A stretch of DNA of 64,000 nucleotides from Aquabacterium sp. NJ1 (lineage in GTDB: Bacteria; Pseudomonadota; Gammaproteobacteria; Burkholderiales; Burkholderiaceae_C), in contig NZ_JRKM01000001.1 in NCBI RefSeq assembly GCF_000768065.1, positions 2,666,001 to 2,730,000 of the forward strand, read 5' to 3'. Position 1 is the first letter of the stretch; the number at the start of each line of letters is the position of its first letter. The notes under the pieces are model-generated. The model was not told the origin of the DNA. It ran no database searches and saw only the letters and a program-made list of their open reading frames with translations. A program made the translations under genes and the position numbers. This document shows, in pieces, positions 52,154-63,699 of the stretch.

Positions 52154-54292
52154 ATGATGACGCCCAATCTCTTGACCCTTTGGCCGCGCCGCCGCGCCCA
52201 GCTGATCCTGCAATCGGAGGCCGCCGAATGTGGCCTGGCCTGCCTGGCCATGGTCGCCACCTTCCATGGCCACGAGACCGACCTGCTGAGCCTGCGCCAC
52301 CGCTTCGAGCTGTCCGCGCGTGGCGCCACGCTGGTGCGCATGATGCAGATCGCCGATGCGCTGGGCTTCAATCAGCGCGCCGTTCGCCTGGAGTTGCAAG
52401 AGCTGGTGCAACTGAGCACGCCCTGCATCCTGCACTGGGACCTGAACCACTTCGTGGTGCTGACCCGGGCCGATAGCAGCGGCATCACCATCCTGGACCC
52501 GGCCATGGGCGAACGCCGCCTGAGCCTGAAGGAGGCCAGCCCCCATTTCACCGGGGTGGCGCTGGAGCTGCAGCCCAATGCCAAGTTCGAGCGAAAGGCC
52601 GAGAAGACGCCGTTTGACCTGCGCATGCTGTTTGCCGGGCAGAGCGGCCTGGGCAAGGCCTTTGCGCAGATGGCCGTGCTGTCCGTGGTGCTGGAGGTGT
52701 TCGCCATCCTCATGCCCATGCTCAGCCAGTGGATCATCGATGACGTGGTGGTCACGCGCGACACGCCCTTGCTGGCGGTGCTGGCCATCGCCATCACGCT
52801 GCTGGCCCTGATGAGCCTGGGCACGCGCCTGCTGCGCAGCTGGATCGTGCTGGCCGCCAGCCTGTCGTGGCGGGTCACCTCGAGCGCCAACGTGTTCCGC
52901 TACATGCTCAAGCTGCCGCTGGCTTACTTCGACAAGCGCCACACGGGTGATGTGCTGTCGCGTTTCTCGTCGGTCTCGCACATCCAGGACACGCTCACCA
53001 CCAACCTGGTGGAGGCCGTGCTCGACGGCGTGGTCAGCATCGTGACCCTGGCGATGATGTTCATCTACGCGCCCAGGCTGGCGGTGATCGGCCTGGTGGT
53101 GGCGCTGCTGTACGCGGTTGCCCGCTTTGCGGTCTACAAGCCCTTTCGGCAGGCGGCAGAAGAGCGCATCGTGCGCGAGGCCAATGCACAGAACTACCTG
53201 TTGGAGACCCTGCGTGGCGTGGCCGCCATCAAGTTCTTTGCCCAGCCCGGCTGGCGTGTGGCCGGCTGGATGAACCAGCAGGTGGGTGTGGTCAATGCCG
53301 ATGTGCGCCAGCAGCGCATCTCGATGGGCTACCAGGCCGTCAACGGCGTGATCGGGGCCATCGAGCAGGGCCTGGTCCTGTACCTGGCGGCGCACATGAT
53401 CATCCAGGAGCAGTTCTCCATCGGCATGCTGGTGGCCTTCCTGTCGTACAAGGAGCAGTTCCTGCACCGCACGCTGGAGTTGCTGGAGCGCCTCATCAAC
53501 CTGCGCCTGCTCAAGCTGCAGGGCGAACGCCTGGCCGACATCGTGATGACCGACCCCGAGACGCCTTCACCGCCCCATGCGCTGGACGGCCTCAAGCACG
53601 ACGCCCCCATGACGCTGGAGCTGCGCAACGTGACCTTCCGCTATGCGGCGGGCGAAGAGCCGGTGCTCAAGGATGTGAACCTGAGCCTGCACACCGGCCG
53701 CGCACTGGCCGTACTGGGCCCCTCGGGTTGCGGCAAGTCCACCTTGCTCAAGGTGCTGTCAGGCCAGGTGCTGCCCGAGCAGGGTGAGGTGCTGCTCAAT
53801 GGCACGCCGGTAGCGCGCCTGGGCGCGCAGGCGCTGCGCAGCGTGATGGGCACGGTCTTCCAGGAAGACCAGCTGTTTTCGTGTTCGCTGTACGACAACA
53901 TCGCGATGAACGATGTGGAGGCCACGCCGCAGAAGGTCGAGGCCGCCGCACGCGCCGCCTGCATCCACGACGACATCATGCGCATGCCCATGGCCTACCA
54001 GACCCTGGTCAGCGGCATGGGGGCGAGCTTGTCGGGCGGGCAGAAGCAGCGCCTGTTGCTGGCGCGGGCGCTGTACAAACAGCCCCGCTTCCTGCTGCTG
54101 GACGAATACACCTCGATGCTCGACTTCGAGACCGAGCGTCGTGTGCAGGCCTCCATCAATGCGCTGGGCTGCGGGCGTTTCATCATCACGCACCGCGAGC
54201 ACAGCCTGCAGCCAGAAGACGAGGTGTTCGTGCTGCAAGCGGGCCAGTTGCACAAGCCGGGCTCGGCCGAGCCCGACCTGGCGTGCGCCTGA
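52154..54292 (+). CDS. C39-peptidase ABC transporter (peptide processing and export)
   Basis: 712 residues. The N-terminal C39 domain has the full catalytic set: Cys26 in QSEAAECGLACLAM, His99 in LHWDLNHFVVL and Asp115 in ILDPAMG. Six membrane helices follow (about 165-430), then an ATPase with Walker A GPSGCGKST, signature LSGGQKQRLLLARAL and Walker B FLLLDEYTS. Such PCATs cut double-glycine leaders and export the peptide. All catalytic residues are intact, so the upstream precursor is the natural substrate. Confidence 0.93.
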   Translation: MMTPNLLTLWPRRRAQLILQSEAAECGLACLAMVATFHGHETDLLSLRHRFELSARGATLVRMMQIADALGFNQRAVRLELQELVQLSTPCILHWDLNHFVVLTRADSSGITILDPAMGERRLSLKEASPHFTGVALELQPNAKFERKAEKTPFDLRMLFAGQSGLGKAFAQMAVLSVVLEVFAILMPMLSQWIIDDVVVTRDTPLLAVLAIAITLLALMSLGTRLLRSWIVLAASLSWRVTSSANVFRYMLKLPLAYFDKRHTGDVLSRFSSVSHIQDTLTTNLVEAVLDGVVSIVTLAMMFIYAPRLAVIGLVVALLYAVARFAVYKPFRQAAEERIVREANAQNYLLETLRGVAAIKFFAQPGWRVAGWMNQQVGVVNADVRQQRISMGYQAVNGVIGAIEQGLVLYLAAHMIIQEQFSIGMLVAFLSYKEQFLHRTLELLERLINLRLLKLQGERLADIVMTDPETPSPPHALDGLKHDAPMTLELRNVTFRYAAGEEPVLKDVNLSLHTGRALAVLGPSGCGKSTLLKVLSGQVLPEQGEVLLNGTPVARLGAQALRSVMGTVFQEDQLFSCSLYDNIAMNDVEATPQKVEAAARAACIHDDIMRMPMAYQTLVSGMGASLSGGQKQRLLLARALYKQPRFLLLDEYTSMLDFETERRVQASINALGCGRFIITHREHSLQPEDEVFVLQAGQLHKPGSAEPDLACA

Positions 54293-54316
54293 CGGCGATT
54301 CAGGCCTTCAAGGGCT

Positions 54317-56464
54317 TCAGGCGCCCAGTGCCGGGTCGCTCACGCTGTGGCGGCCGGTTTCCAGGCGGCCGGCCAGGCGGCGGCTGAAGCTGGTGTCTTC
54401 CTTGACCGTGACGGTGAGGTCATACCAGCCCGCCGTGCCCATCAGGTTGGTGTCCCACTCCATGTCGCGGCCGGCAGGCACACGCACGGTGTGCGGCACC
54501 TGGCGGTGGTAGGCGTTGAAGCGGATCACGAAAGTGCGGGCCTCGTTGCTGTCGTTGTGCAGGTTTAGGCGCAGCATGTGGCGTGAGGCCACGGTGCGCA
54601 CATCCAGGTCGGTGGCGGCCTTGCCATCGCCCTTGAAGTGGCGGTGGAAGCCGTTGGGGCCCAGCACCCACAGGTCGTAGCGGCCGGCATCCAACGAGCT
54701 GTCCCAGCTGTCTTGCAGCTGCTTGCCGGCCTCGACCGTGTAGCGGCGGGGCAGGCGATCCAGGTGCAGCTTGTCGTACACGTGGAAGACGGCGCCGGCG
54801 CGGCCCGTGTTGACGAAGCGCAGCTGGACGCGCTGGGTGCGCGGGTCGACATCGCTGTCCACACGCAGGTCATAAGGCAGGGCGCGCGAGGGGCGGATGC
54901 CGCGTGCCTGGCCCGGCAGGCTCTGCGCCGATTCGGCGGGCACGGCCACCTGCGCCAGGGCCTCTTGCTGCGCGCGCAGGGCATCGGCTTCTTCACGTGT
55001 CAGCGTGGGCAGCGTGGGCAGGGTCTCGTCATTGGGGTTGACGAAGTTCAGTGTGGAGGTGAGGTCACCGGCCACGGCACGGCGCCAGGCGCTGATATTG
55101 GGCTCCATCACACCAAAGCGCGCTTCCAGGAAGCGGATGATGGAGGTGTGGTCGAACACCTGCGAGTTGACCCAGCCACCACGGCTCCAGGGCGAGACGA
55201 TGAAGGCGGGCACGCGCGGGCCCATGCCGTAGGGGCGGCCGTCCGGGGCGGGCTGGCCGGTGGTGCCAGCGGGCTTGGGGTGCGTGAAGTACTCGGCGGC
55301 CACATCGGTGGTGGACTGGCCGGCGGCCTGACCGTTGGCGTCGAGGGCCGGGGCGGCCGGGGGCGGCATGTGGTCGAAGAAGCCGTCGTTCTCGTCGAAG
55401 TTGACGATCAGCACCGTCTTGCTCCAGACCTCGGGGTTGGCGGTCAGGGCATTGAGCACTTCCTGCACATACCAGGCGCCCTGCACGGGGCTGGAGGGGC
55501 CGGGGTGCTCGCTGTAGGCCTCGGGGGCCACGATCCACGACACCTGGGGCAGGTGCCCGTCCAGCACATCCTGCTTGAAGCTGCCCAGGAAGCCACCATC
55601 GGGCATGGTGTTGGTCACGCCCTTGAGCAGCGGGCTGATGGCGTCCATGCTGGGGTCATACGGCATCAGCGGCGAGGCATTGGGGATCGTGGCCAGCGCC
55701 TTGTAGGCGGCCTCGCGGTACTGCTTGAAGCCCACCAGCGAGTTGTCGGTGAAGTTGTCCGGCAGGTTCTGGTAGACCTTCCAGCTCACGCCGGCGGCCT
55801 GCAGGCGCTCGGGGTAGGTCGTCCAGGTGTAGCCCTCGTTGGCCGGGCCGAAGTCATCCCATTCATTGACGACGGAGGCCACACCGGCACCGGTCGGGCC
55901 ATTGGTGCCCGTCCACATGAACAGGCGGTTGGGGTTGGTGCCGCCTTGCAGCGCGCAGTGGTAAGCGTCGCACACGGTGAAGGCATTGGCCAGCGCGTAC
56001 TGGAAGCCGACTTCGGCCTCGGTGTAGTAGCCCATGGCGTTGTCGTGCTTGTACTTGGGCCACTGGCTCATGCGGCCGTTGTCCCATGCGGCCTGGGCGT
56101 TGCCCCAGGCGTGCGGCGTGCCGTTGACGCGTTGGGCGTTGCCTTGCGTGCTGTCGAGGTGGTAGGGCAGCACGGTGCGGGTGCCATTGCCTTGTTCCCA
56201 CACGCTCTTGCCCTCGGGCAGCGGGATGGTCAGGTGGTCACCAAAGCCACGCACACCGCGCAGCTTGCCGAAGTAGTGATCGAAGGAGCGGTTTTCCTGC
56301 GTGAGGATCACCACGTGCTGCACGTCCTTGATGCTGCCCGTCTTGTGGTGGGCGGGGATCTCCAGTGCGCGCGCGATGGCGGCGGGCATGGCCGAGGCAG
56401 CCGATGCGGCGGCGGCGGCTTGGGCGGTGGCGGTCAGGAACTGGCGGCGGTCGATGGGCGTCAT
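54317..56464 (-). CDS. Phosphocholine-type phospholipase C, Tat-exported
   Basis: 715 residues. A twin-arginine signal (RRQFLTATAQAAAAASAAS) precedes the acid-phosphatase-superfamily phosphoesterase domain (LTQENRSFDHYFGKLRGVRG; FDENDGFFDHMPPPAAP), and two DUF756 repeats close the protein (YDLRVDSDVDPRTQRVQLRF; SRHMLRLNLHNDSNEARTFV). It hydrolyses phosphatidylcholine or sphingomyelin in the periplasm or outside. AGAGG lies upstream of the ATG. It is convergent with the peptide exporter. Confidence 0.92.
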   Translation of the reverse strand: MTPIDRRQFLTATAQAAAAASAASAMPAAIARALEIPAHHKTGSIKDVQHVVILTQENRSFDHYFGKLRGVRGFGDHLTIPLPEGKSVWEQGNGTRTVLPYHLDSTQGNAQRVNGTPHAWGNAQAAWDNGRMSQWPKYKHDNAMGYYTEAEVGFQYALANAFTVCDAYHCALQGGTNPNRLFMWTGTNGPTGAGVASVVNEWDDFGPANEGYTWTTYPERLQAAGVSWKVYQNLPDNFTDNSLVGFKQYREAAYKALATIPNASPLMPYDPSMDAISPLLKGVTNTMPDGGFLGSFKQDVLDGHLPQVSWIVAPEAYSEHPGPSSPVQGAWYVQEVLNALTANPEVWSKTVLIVNFDENDGFFDHMPPPAAPALDANGQAAGQSTTDVAAEYFTHPKPAGTTGQPAPDGRPYGMGPRVPAFIVSPWSRGGWVNSQVFDHTSIIRFLEARFGVMEPNISAWRRAVAGDLTSTLNFVNPNDETLPTLPTLTREEADALRAQQEALAQVAVPAESAQSLPGQARGIRPSRALPYDLRVDSDVDPRTQRVQLRFVNTGRAGAVFHVYDKLHLDRLPRRYTVEAGKQLQDSWDSSLDAGRYDLWVLGPNGFHRHFKGDGKAATDLDVRTVASRHMLRLNLHNDSNEARTFVIRFNAYHRQVPHTVRVPAGRDMEWDTNLMGTAGWYDLTVTVKEDTSFSRRLAGRLETGRHSVSDPALGA

Positions 56465-56604
56465 GGGCGAAACCTCTGCAAGCGGTGGATGAAGCCCTGG
56501 CATCGTGACGGCGTGATGTGAAAAACCGCACAGAACGGGATGGCCCGAACGGTTCTGGGTTTGCCGGATGGCGCGGCCCTTGGGCAAGCGCTAAGCTGTT
56601 GGGC

Positions 56605-56904
56605 ATGCCCACACCTGATGTCTTGCCTGGCACGGCCTTGCCCCTGGCCCCTTCCACAGAGGTCGCCGAGGTGGCCGGGCCTTCTCGTCCATCGAGCCCG
56701 CCCAGCCCCTGTGTGCGCCTGTGCACGCTGGACGAGCAGGACGTCTGCGTGGGCTGTGGCCGCACGATCGCGGACATCACGAGCTGGAGCAAGATGCCCG
56801 ATGCCGACAAGGCGGCCTGTGTGGCCCGCGCCCGCGAGCGCTTGTTGGCTCTGGGGCGGCCACTGCCGCCTTATCCCCCGCCGGCTGTGTTGCCCAGGCG
56901 TTGA
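56605..56904 (+). CDS. DUF1289 protein
   Basis: 99 residues. The conserved CVRLCTLDEQDVCVGCGRTI motif has the DUF1289 spacing of cysteines, followed by DITSWSKMPDADKAACVARA. The N-terminal 35 residues are Pro/Ser-rich. Function unknown; a metal site is likely. It is divergent from the phospholipase gene and convergent with the lipocalin-like gene. Confidence 0.8.
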   Translation: MPTPDVLPGTALPLAPSTEVAEVAGPSRPSSPPSPCVRLCTLDEQDVCVGCGRTIADITSWSKMPDADKAACVARARERLLALGRPLPPYPPPAVLPRR

Positions 56905-56926
56905 GGTGAATGGGCCTCACAGGGCC

Positions 56927-58174
56927 TCACAGCGACATCGGCGAAACGTAGCCCGTCATCTCCAGATAACCCTGGCCGATAACGCGGCCTTGTGCGTCCA
57001 GCAGGTCGCTCAGGCCCTCCCAGTAGACGCCGCCGGTGCTCTGGCGGCTGTCGAGCTCCTGTTGGTCCAGCCGAGGCCTGACCTGGTAGCGGGTGCCGGC
57101 CACGTCGATTTGCCATTGCACCGGGTAGCGCGCGCCGGTGGCGGGGCTGGCCCAGATGCGCTGCGGCGTGAAGCGCACCTCGTCAGGTTGGAAGGCGCGC
57201 GTGGCCTGGCCAGGGCGCCGCAGGCTGCCACCCGCCCACAGCGTGCTGCCGTCCTGGCGGCGCAAGCGGAAGGCGGTCAGCGCGCTGCCATCGTGCAGGT
57301 TCATGCCGATCCAGTCCCAGCCCACGGCGGCGGGATCCAGCAAGGTCTCGCCCCATTCGTGGTCCAGCCAGGCCTGGCCCTGGACGGCCTGCGTGTGGCC
57401 GTGGTGTTGCAGTTGGCCCTGCACCGCCAGGTGCGGTTGCGAGTAGTAGTGGCTGGCGTTGATGGGATTGGGCCCTTTGCGTGAGAAGCCGGCCTCGCCT
57501 TGCAGCAGCACCGGCTGCGTCTGCGTGAAGGCCAGGTCGAGCGTGAAGTCCCGCGCGGCCACGTGGCTGGTGTAGCGGCTTTGCGCGGCCGGGCCGCTGC
57601 GCTGCAGTTGCCAGTCGCGCAGCTTGACCCGGGTGTCGCCCACGGCGGCATCGGCCAGATCGAAGCCCGCCCGTGCGATGCGCTGGTCATGCAGCAGGCG
57701 GCCTTGCTGCAGGTCGGTCAGGGCCGCGTGCGCGAACACCAGCTGGTGTGTGGCGAAGGCACTGTGGCTGGTGCGGGCCGCGTCCACACGGGTGCGAAAG
57801 AAGGTGATCTGGAAGCCGTAGCCTGGCGGTGATGCGGGTGTGTTTGATGAGGCGGTCTGAGTCTGCGCCTGGGGCTGCAATTGGCCCGTGATGTACCACC
57901 ACTCGGTGCGGTAGGCCGGGTGGGCACCGAAGTCCTGTGGGAAGCGCAAGGGCGTGCCGGCCCGGATGAGCGGGGCGGCGGACGCCGGTGGTGCGTTGCG
58001 GCTGGGCCGGTCAGGCGTGGCTGCATCGTCAGCCCTGCCCGCTTGGTGGGCCTCACCGGCGTGCGCCTGGCGTGGCAGCCACAGCGCAGCCCCCCAGGCC
58101 GAGGCCAGGGCCAGCAGCTCGCGACGGCGTGGCGCGTGCGGCGGGGGCATGTGAGGGGGCGTGTTCTCAGGCAC
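56927..58174 (-). CDS. AttH/CrtC-type lipocalin-like exported protein
   Basis: 415 residues. A signal with an RRR start (PRRRELLALASAWGAALWLP, Tat-like) is followed by the AttH/CrtC double-lipocalin pattern: AHPAYRTEWWYITGQL, GFQITFFRTR, LDHEWGETLLDPAAVGWDW and IGMNLHDGSALTAFRLRR. The gene follows an FtsX permease and a LolD-like ATPase on the same strand with no gap, matching AttEFGH systems. The role is probably lipid or envelope maintenance. Confidence 0.88.
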   Translation of the reverse strand: MPENTPPHMPPPHAPRRRELLALASAWGAALWLPRQAHAGEAHQAGRADDAATPDRPSRNAPPASAAPLIRAGTPLRFPQDFGAHPAYRTEWWYITGQLQPQAQTQTASSNTPASPPGYGFQITFFRTRVDAARTSHSAFATHQLVFAHAALTDLQQGRLLHDQRIARAGFDLADAAVGDTRVKLRDWQLQRSGPAAQSRYTSHVAARDFTLDLAFTQTQPVLLQGEAGFSRKGPNPINASHYYSQPHLAVQGQLQHHGHTQAVQGQAWLDHEWGETLLDPAAVGWDWIGMNLHDGSALTAFRLRRQDGSTLWAGGSLRRPGQATRAFQPDEVRFTPQRIWASPATGARYPVQWQIDVAGTRYQVRPRLDQQELDSRQSTGGVYWEGLSDLLDAQGRVIGQGYLEMTGYVSPMSL

Positions 58175-60806
58175 TTACCAATCCTCCTTGACGGCCATGA
58201 CCGCATCGCGGCTGACCGCGGCCCGCCCGGCGCTCAAGGCGGTGAGGGTGCCGGCGGCCACCACGCTGGCACACAGCGCGGCCAGGCGCGGCCAGGGCAG
58301 CATCATGTCCATGGTCCAGTGAAAGCTTTGCGGGTTGACCACGTGCACCAGCACCACGCTGACCGCCAGCCCCAGCGCCAGGCCCAGCAGCGCGCCCACG
58401 GTGCTGAGCGCCGCACCCTCGCCGGCCACGGTAGCCAGGATCTGCGCGCGCGTGAAGCCCAGGTGGGCCAGCAGGCCGAACTCCTTGCGCCGCGCCAGCA
58501 CCTGCGCCGAGAAGCTCGCCGCCGTGCCGAACAGGCCGATGCCGATGGCCACGGCCTGCAGCCAGTAGGTCACGGCAAAGCTGCGATCGAAGATGCGCAG
58601 CGTGGTCTGGCGGATCTCGCGCGGCTCGGCGAACTCGATGAGTTCGCCGCCCAGGCCCTGCGCACGGGCGCGTTCACGGATGGCCTGCTGCACATCGGGC
58701 GTGCGGGTGGCCGGCGCCAGCCACAAGGCCAGGTCGTTGATGTCGGTGTCGCCGCTCAGGCGCTGGTAGTCGGCCTGATCGATGACGATGGCGCCCTGCT
58801 GGCGGGCGTAATCGCGCCACACGCCGCGTACATAGGCTGGCACCGGCGCCTGACCGGCGAGCAGGGGCAAGGCCAGCATCGTGCCGGGGCGGGTGCCGTA
58901 CAGGTCCACCATGGCTTCGCTGACGAAGATGTTGATGGCGTCCAGGCGTGGCGGCAGCAGCTCGCCAGTCAGCGGCAGGCTGCGTTGCGCGGCGTCCGTG
59001 GCCTGCCCGATCGGCCGGGCGATCAAGGCCACCGGCGCCAGGTCAGGGCGCAAGCTCAGGCTGCTGAGGCGGATGCCCACCACCCGCTGCACACCGGGGA
59101 TGCGTGCGATGTCGGCCAGCAAGGCGGGCGTGAGGTGCTGGGTGTCGTTGCCGCTGCTGGTCTTGGCCGTGCGGGCGTACAGGTCGGCCGGCAGCACCAC
59201 GTCCAGCCAGGAGGTGACCGAGCTTCTGAAGCTGGCCACCATCACCGTCAAGGCCACGGACAGGCTCAGGCTGGCGACCACGCCGGCCATCACCACGGTG
59301 GCCGTGTGGCGCATGCGGCGTGCGCGCTCCAGCGACAGCATCAGCGTGGCATGGCGGGCCAGGGCGTGGCGCGGCCACAGGCGCAACAAGGCGCCCACCG
59401 TGGCGGGCACGCAGGCGATGCCGCCCACCAGCAGGCAGGCCACCGCCAGATAGGCCGCCAGCGGCACACCGGCCACGGGTGGCAGGCGCGTGAGGCCCAC
59501 GCCCAGGAGCAGGAGTGCCGGCCCCAGCCACCAGCCCCGGGTGTGGCGCGTCACGTCACCCAGGCCTTTGAGTGCTTGCGCCGGTGCCAGGCGCTGGGCC
59601 ATGCGCGCCGGCACCAGGCCGCCCACCATGGCGGCCAGCACGCCCAGCGCGCCATACACCAGTGCCGCCTGCAGCGACCACTGCAGGTGGGGCGTGATGC
59701 CAGGGAAGTAGCCCCCACCCAGGTCACCCGCCAGCAGGCGCAACGCGGCCGCGGCCAGGCCCGTGCCCAAGGCGATGCCGAGGGCCGCGCCCATCAGGCC
59801 GATGAAGGCCGACTCCCACAGCACCAGCTGCAGACGTTCACGCGCGCCCAGGCCCAGCACGCCCAGCAGCGCGAACTGCTGCTGGCGCTTGGCCACCGAC
59901 AGCGACAGGATCGAGAACACCAGGAAGGCGCCCGTGAACAGCGCCACCAGGGCCAGCACGGTGAGGTTCACGCGGTAGGCGCGCGACATGTTGGACACGC
60001 GCTGGGTCGCATCCTCGGCCGAATCGCTGAGCACGCCCGCTGGCAGCTTCAAGGCGTCGAGCACCTCGCTGGCTTGAGCGCCACCGGCCAGCTTGATGTC
60101 CAGGCGCGTGATCTGGCCCGGGGTGCCAAAGGTGTCCTGGGCCCCGGCGATGTCCATCACGCCCAAGGGCTCGCCTTGCGCGGCCACGGTGCCGATCACA
60201 CGCAGCGTGAGCAGCTTCAGCCCGGTCTGTACCTGCAGCGTGTCGCCGGGGTGGGCGCCCAGGCTGCGCTGGGCCGCGAGGTTGAGCGAGATGGTGTCGG
60301 TGGCCAGCAAGGCAAGCCGGTCATGGGCCTGGATGGCCGCGTCGAGCTGCGGCCACAGGCCGGGCGAGAGCGGCGCGGCCACCAGCGGGTCCAGGCCGAT
60401 GACGCGCAGGCTGGTGGTGGTCGGGTTCGCACGGGCGGGGCTGGCTTGGTCAATGGTTTGGGTGCTGCTTTGGCGGGGGCCACGCGCCTGCGTCACCACC
60501 TCGATGACCGGGCTGGCCAGGGCCACTTGCGGGTGGCTGGCCACACGCGTGTACAGGGTCTCGTCCAGCCCGCCGTGGGCGGCGCGCAGGCTCAGGTCTG
60601 CCTGGCCATTGACGGCGCGCACCGCCGCGCTGAACTCGCTGAGTGCCGAGGCATTGATCAGGTGCACGGAAAACGCCAGCGCCACGCCCAGCAAGACGGC
60701 CAGCACCGCCGTGGCGTGGCGCACGCCATGGTGGCGCAGCTCCTGCCATGAAAAGTGGCGCAGCAGGCGCCAGACGGGTGAGCCGAGTCGCGAGTCCAAT
60801 AGCGCG

Positions 60807-60817
<11 letters not shown>
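58175..60817 (-). CDS. FtsX-type ABC permease (AttFG-like fusion)
   Basis: About 880 residues. It has an N-terminal helix, a periplasmic MacB-like domain, and FtsX cores near residues 260-420 (LTVLALVALFTGAFLVFSIL) and 770-870 (LQAVAIGIGLFGTAASFSAQ), with further helices between. This is the size expected of AttF and AttG fused in one chain. Start is ATG 60817 or 60829; either overlaps the ATPase stop. The stop directly abuts the AttH-like start. Confidence 0.88.
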
Positions 60818-61469
<652 letters not shown>

Positions 61470-61572
61470 ATCGGGTGTGGTGGGGATGCGTTGTGGGCGT
61501 TTTCCGGGAGCATGTCTGGTGAGGCCGTGCATTCGGGTGATGAAGCGCTTTTGCGTTGCAAACGCAGGTCGG

Positions 61573-61801
61573 GGGATGAGGCGGCACCCGTCAGGGCTTC
61601 AATGTTGACGGTCCTGCCGCTGGCAGGACTCCCCTGCGCTGCGCGTGCCAAGGTGGCGCCGTGGAACTCGCTACGCAGACTTTGTCTGCTGCGCTCGAAC
61701 AACCACGGCAAGTCAGTTGATGGATGCGCGCTGCGCGCGCCCACCTTGTCACTGCGCTGCTCGGCGTCAACAAGGCGCCCTGCCGGGTACCGCCTCATCC
61801 C
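61573..61801 (+). repeat. Structured ~225-bp element, copy C
   Basis: Terminal inverted repeat of 18 bp with one mismatch (GGGATGAGGCGGCACCCG / CGGGTACCGCCTCATCCC). Hairpins: GTCCTGCC-GCT-GGCAGGAC (61611-61629), GCAGAC-TTT-GTCTGC (61675-61689), GCGCGC-TGC-GCGCGC (61726-61740), GGCGTC-AACAA-GGCGCC (61763-61779). CAAGGTGG (61649) pairs with CCACCTTG (61741). The GCAGAC stem replaces the GCGGC stem of the other copies on both arms at once. Confidence 0.75.
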
Positions 61802-61865
61802 TTGTTCCGACCTGCTGGTGGCGTGCCACGGCCTTTCTTCGCATGCCACGAGCGGGGCGCAAAAA

Positions 61866-62093
61866 GGACTGAGCCGGCGTTTGGCTGGGCGCCTTGTTGA
61901 CGCCGAGCACCACAGCAATGGGTTTGGCGCGCGTGAGCGCGCTTCGTCATCTGACTGGCCCGATATGTTTGAACGCAGCGGCGCAGCCGCGTAGTGAGTT
62001 GGAGGGCCCAAACCCATTGCGAGGCGCGCAGGGCAGTCCCGCTTGCAAAGCGGGACCGTCAACATGAAGCCCGGCCAAATGTCGGCTCAGTCC
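61866..62093 (-). repeat. Structured ~225-bp element, copy D
   Basis: Inverse orientation to copy C. Terminal inverted repeat of 25 bp with three mismatches (left GGACTGAGCCGGCGTTTGGC). Inner stem CAATGGGTTTGG / CCAAACCCATTG at 61916 and 62008. Its first hairpin is GTCCCGCTT-TGC-AAGCGGGAC read in element orientation, changed on both arms from GTCCTGCC/GGCAGGAC in copies A-C. The central 120 bp is nearly identical to copy B. Confidence 0.75.
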
Positions 62094-62167
62094 GCGCCCC
62101 GCGCTGCAACGACAAAGCGCCCCACGAAGGAGGCGCTCAAGTTGTCAGCAAGTGATCGGGTAGCAGA

Positions 62168-63517
62168 TCAGACGCGAACCTGCGCGGCACCCTCGTCCAC
62201 ATTCAAGTGCTTGTCCGCACCACGCCCGTCATCGCTGGCCACCGCCACAACGTCATCAACCCGATAGCCATCCCGCAACTCGCGCACCAGCATCCCCTGG
62301 TCCAGTTCGCCTTCCCACTTCGCCACCACGATGGTCGCCACGCTGTTGCCGATGAAGTTGGTCAAGGCACGCGCCTCGGACATGAAGCGGTCCACACCCA
62401 GGATCAGCGCCAGCCCCGCCACCGGCACATCCGGCACCACCGCCAGCGTTGCAGCCAGCGTGATGAAGCCTGCGCCCGTCACGCCCGAAGCGCCCTTGGA
62501 CGTCAGCATCGCCACACCCAGGATGCTCAACTGCTGCGTCAGCGACAGGTCAATGTTCAAGGCCTGTGCCACGAACAGCGCCGCCATCGTCAGGTAGATG
62601 TTGGTGCCATCCAGGTTGAAGGAATAACCCGCCGGCACCACCAGCCCCACCACCGACTTCGCGCAACCCAGGCGCTCCAGCTTGGCCATCAAAGGCACCA
62701 GCGCCGACTCCGACGAAGACGTGCCCAGCACCGTCAACAACTCTTCCTTGATGTAGGCAATGAAGCGCAGGATGTTGAAGCCCGTCAGCGCTGCGATCGT
62801 GCCCAGCACCACCAGCACGAACAGGCCGCAGGTCAGGTAGAAGCTGCCCATCAAGGCGGCCAGGGGCTTGAGCGCCGCAAAGCCGTACTTGCCCAACGTG
62901 AACGCCATCGCGCCGCCTGCACCGATCGGGGCCAGCTTCATGATCGCGTTCATCATCGCGAAGAAGATGTGCGAGCACTCTTCAATGAAGGCATGCACCG
63001 CGCGGCCCTTGGTGCCCATGTGCTGCATGGCATAACCAAACAGCAGCGCCAGCAACAGCACCTGCAGCAGGTCACCCGAGCCCGTGAACGCATCCGTGAA
63101 GGTCTTGGGGATGATGTGCAGCACAAAGTCCACCGAGCTTTGCTCGCCCGCCTTCTTGGCATACGTCGACACGGCCGCCGCATCCAGCGTGTGCGGATCG
63201 GCATTGAAGCCATGACCCGGCTTGAGCACATTGACCACCACCAGGCCAATGGCCAGTGCCAGTGTGGACACCAGCTCGAAGTACACGATGGCCTTCACGC
63301 CCACGCGCCCGACCTTCTTCATGTCACCGCCATTGACGATGCCCAGCACCACCGTGCAGAAGATGATGGGGCTGATCAGCATCTTCACCAGCGCGATGAA
63401 ACCATCGCCCAGCGGCTTGAGCTTGACGCCGATCTGCGGCTCGACGATGCCGATGCAGCCGCCCGCGATGATGGCCAGCACGACCCAGAAATACAAGTGT
63501 GAGGTGAGACGCTTCAT
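62168..63517 (-). CDS. dctA: C4-dicarboxylate:cation symporter
   Basis: 449 residues, the DctA/GltP family length. Many membrane helices and the family motifs are seen: [56 protein letters not shown] and the [12 protein letters not shown] loop. It imports succinate, fumarate or malate. It is divergent from the acryloyl-CoA-reductase-like gene. No regulator (DctBD) is in the window. Confidence 0.93.
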   Translation of the reverse strand: MKRLTSHLYFWVVLAIIAGGCIGIVEPQIGVKLKPLGDGFIALVKMLISPIIFCTVVLGIVNGGDMKKVGRVGVKAIVYFELVSTLALAIGLVVVNVLKPGHGFNADPHTLDAAAVSTYAKKAGEQSSVDFVLHIIPKTFTDAFTGSGDLLQVLLLALLFGYAMQHMGTKGRAVHAFIEECSHIFFAMMNAIMKLAPIGAGGAMAFTLGKYGFAALKPLAALMGSFYLTCGLFVLVVLGTIAALTGFNILRFIAYIKEELLTVLGTSSSESALVPLMAKLERLGCAKSVVGLVVPAGYSFNLDGTNIYLTMAALFVAQALNIDLSLTQQLSILGVAMLTSKGASGVTGAGFITLAATLAVVPDVPVAGLALILGVDRFMSEARALTNFIGNSVATIVVAKWEGELDQGMLVRELRDGYRVDDVVAVASDDGRGADKHLNVDEGAAQVRV

Positions 63518-63699
63518 GGTGGCTCCAATCGTGACGGCCCATACCTGGCCGAAGCATGGGGAGCAAGATTAGCGATTTCAGGTGTGCTTAAACATGTGGC
63601 ATCCCACATGCGTGATGGTGGCGGGCCAGCGCGCGCGCAGGCGCCCGGTTATGCTGCGGCCCTGCCCCGGTTTCACGATGGGCCACAGGAGACACCAGC

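Larger units (their letters stand above)
61470..62167. other. Gene-free region with element copies C and D
   Basis: Apart from the two structured repeats in opposite orientation, only the ATPase upstream sequence (61470-61572) and about 75 bp after copy D remain. No credible gene is present. Nothing like a transposase borders it. Confidence 0.65.

Noticed and set aside
54638..60751. Long plus-strand frames opposite the phospholipase C and FtsX genes (627 and 956 codons)
   Set aside because: Antisense shadows of recognised families; no start signals or domain motifs.
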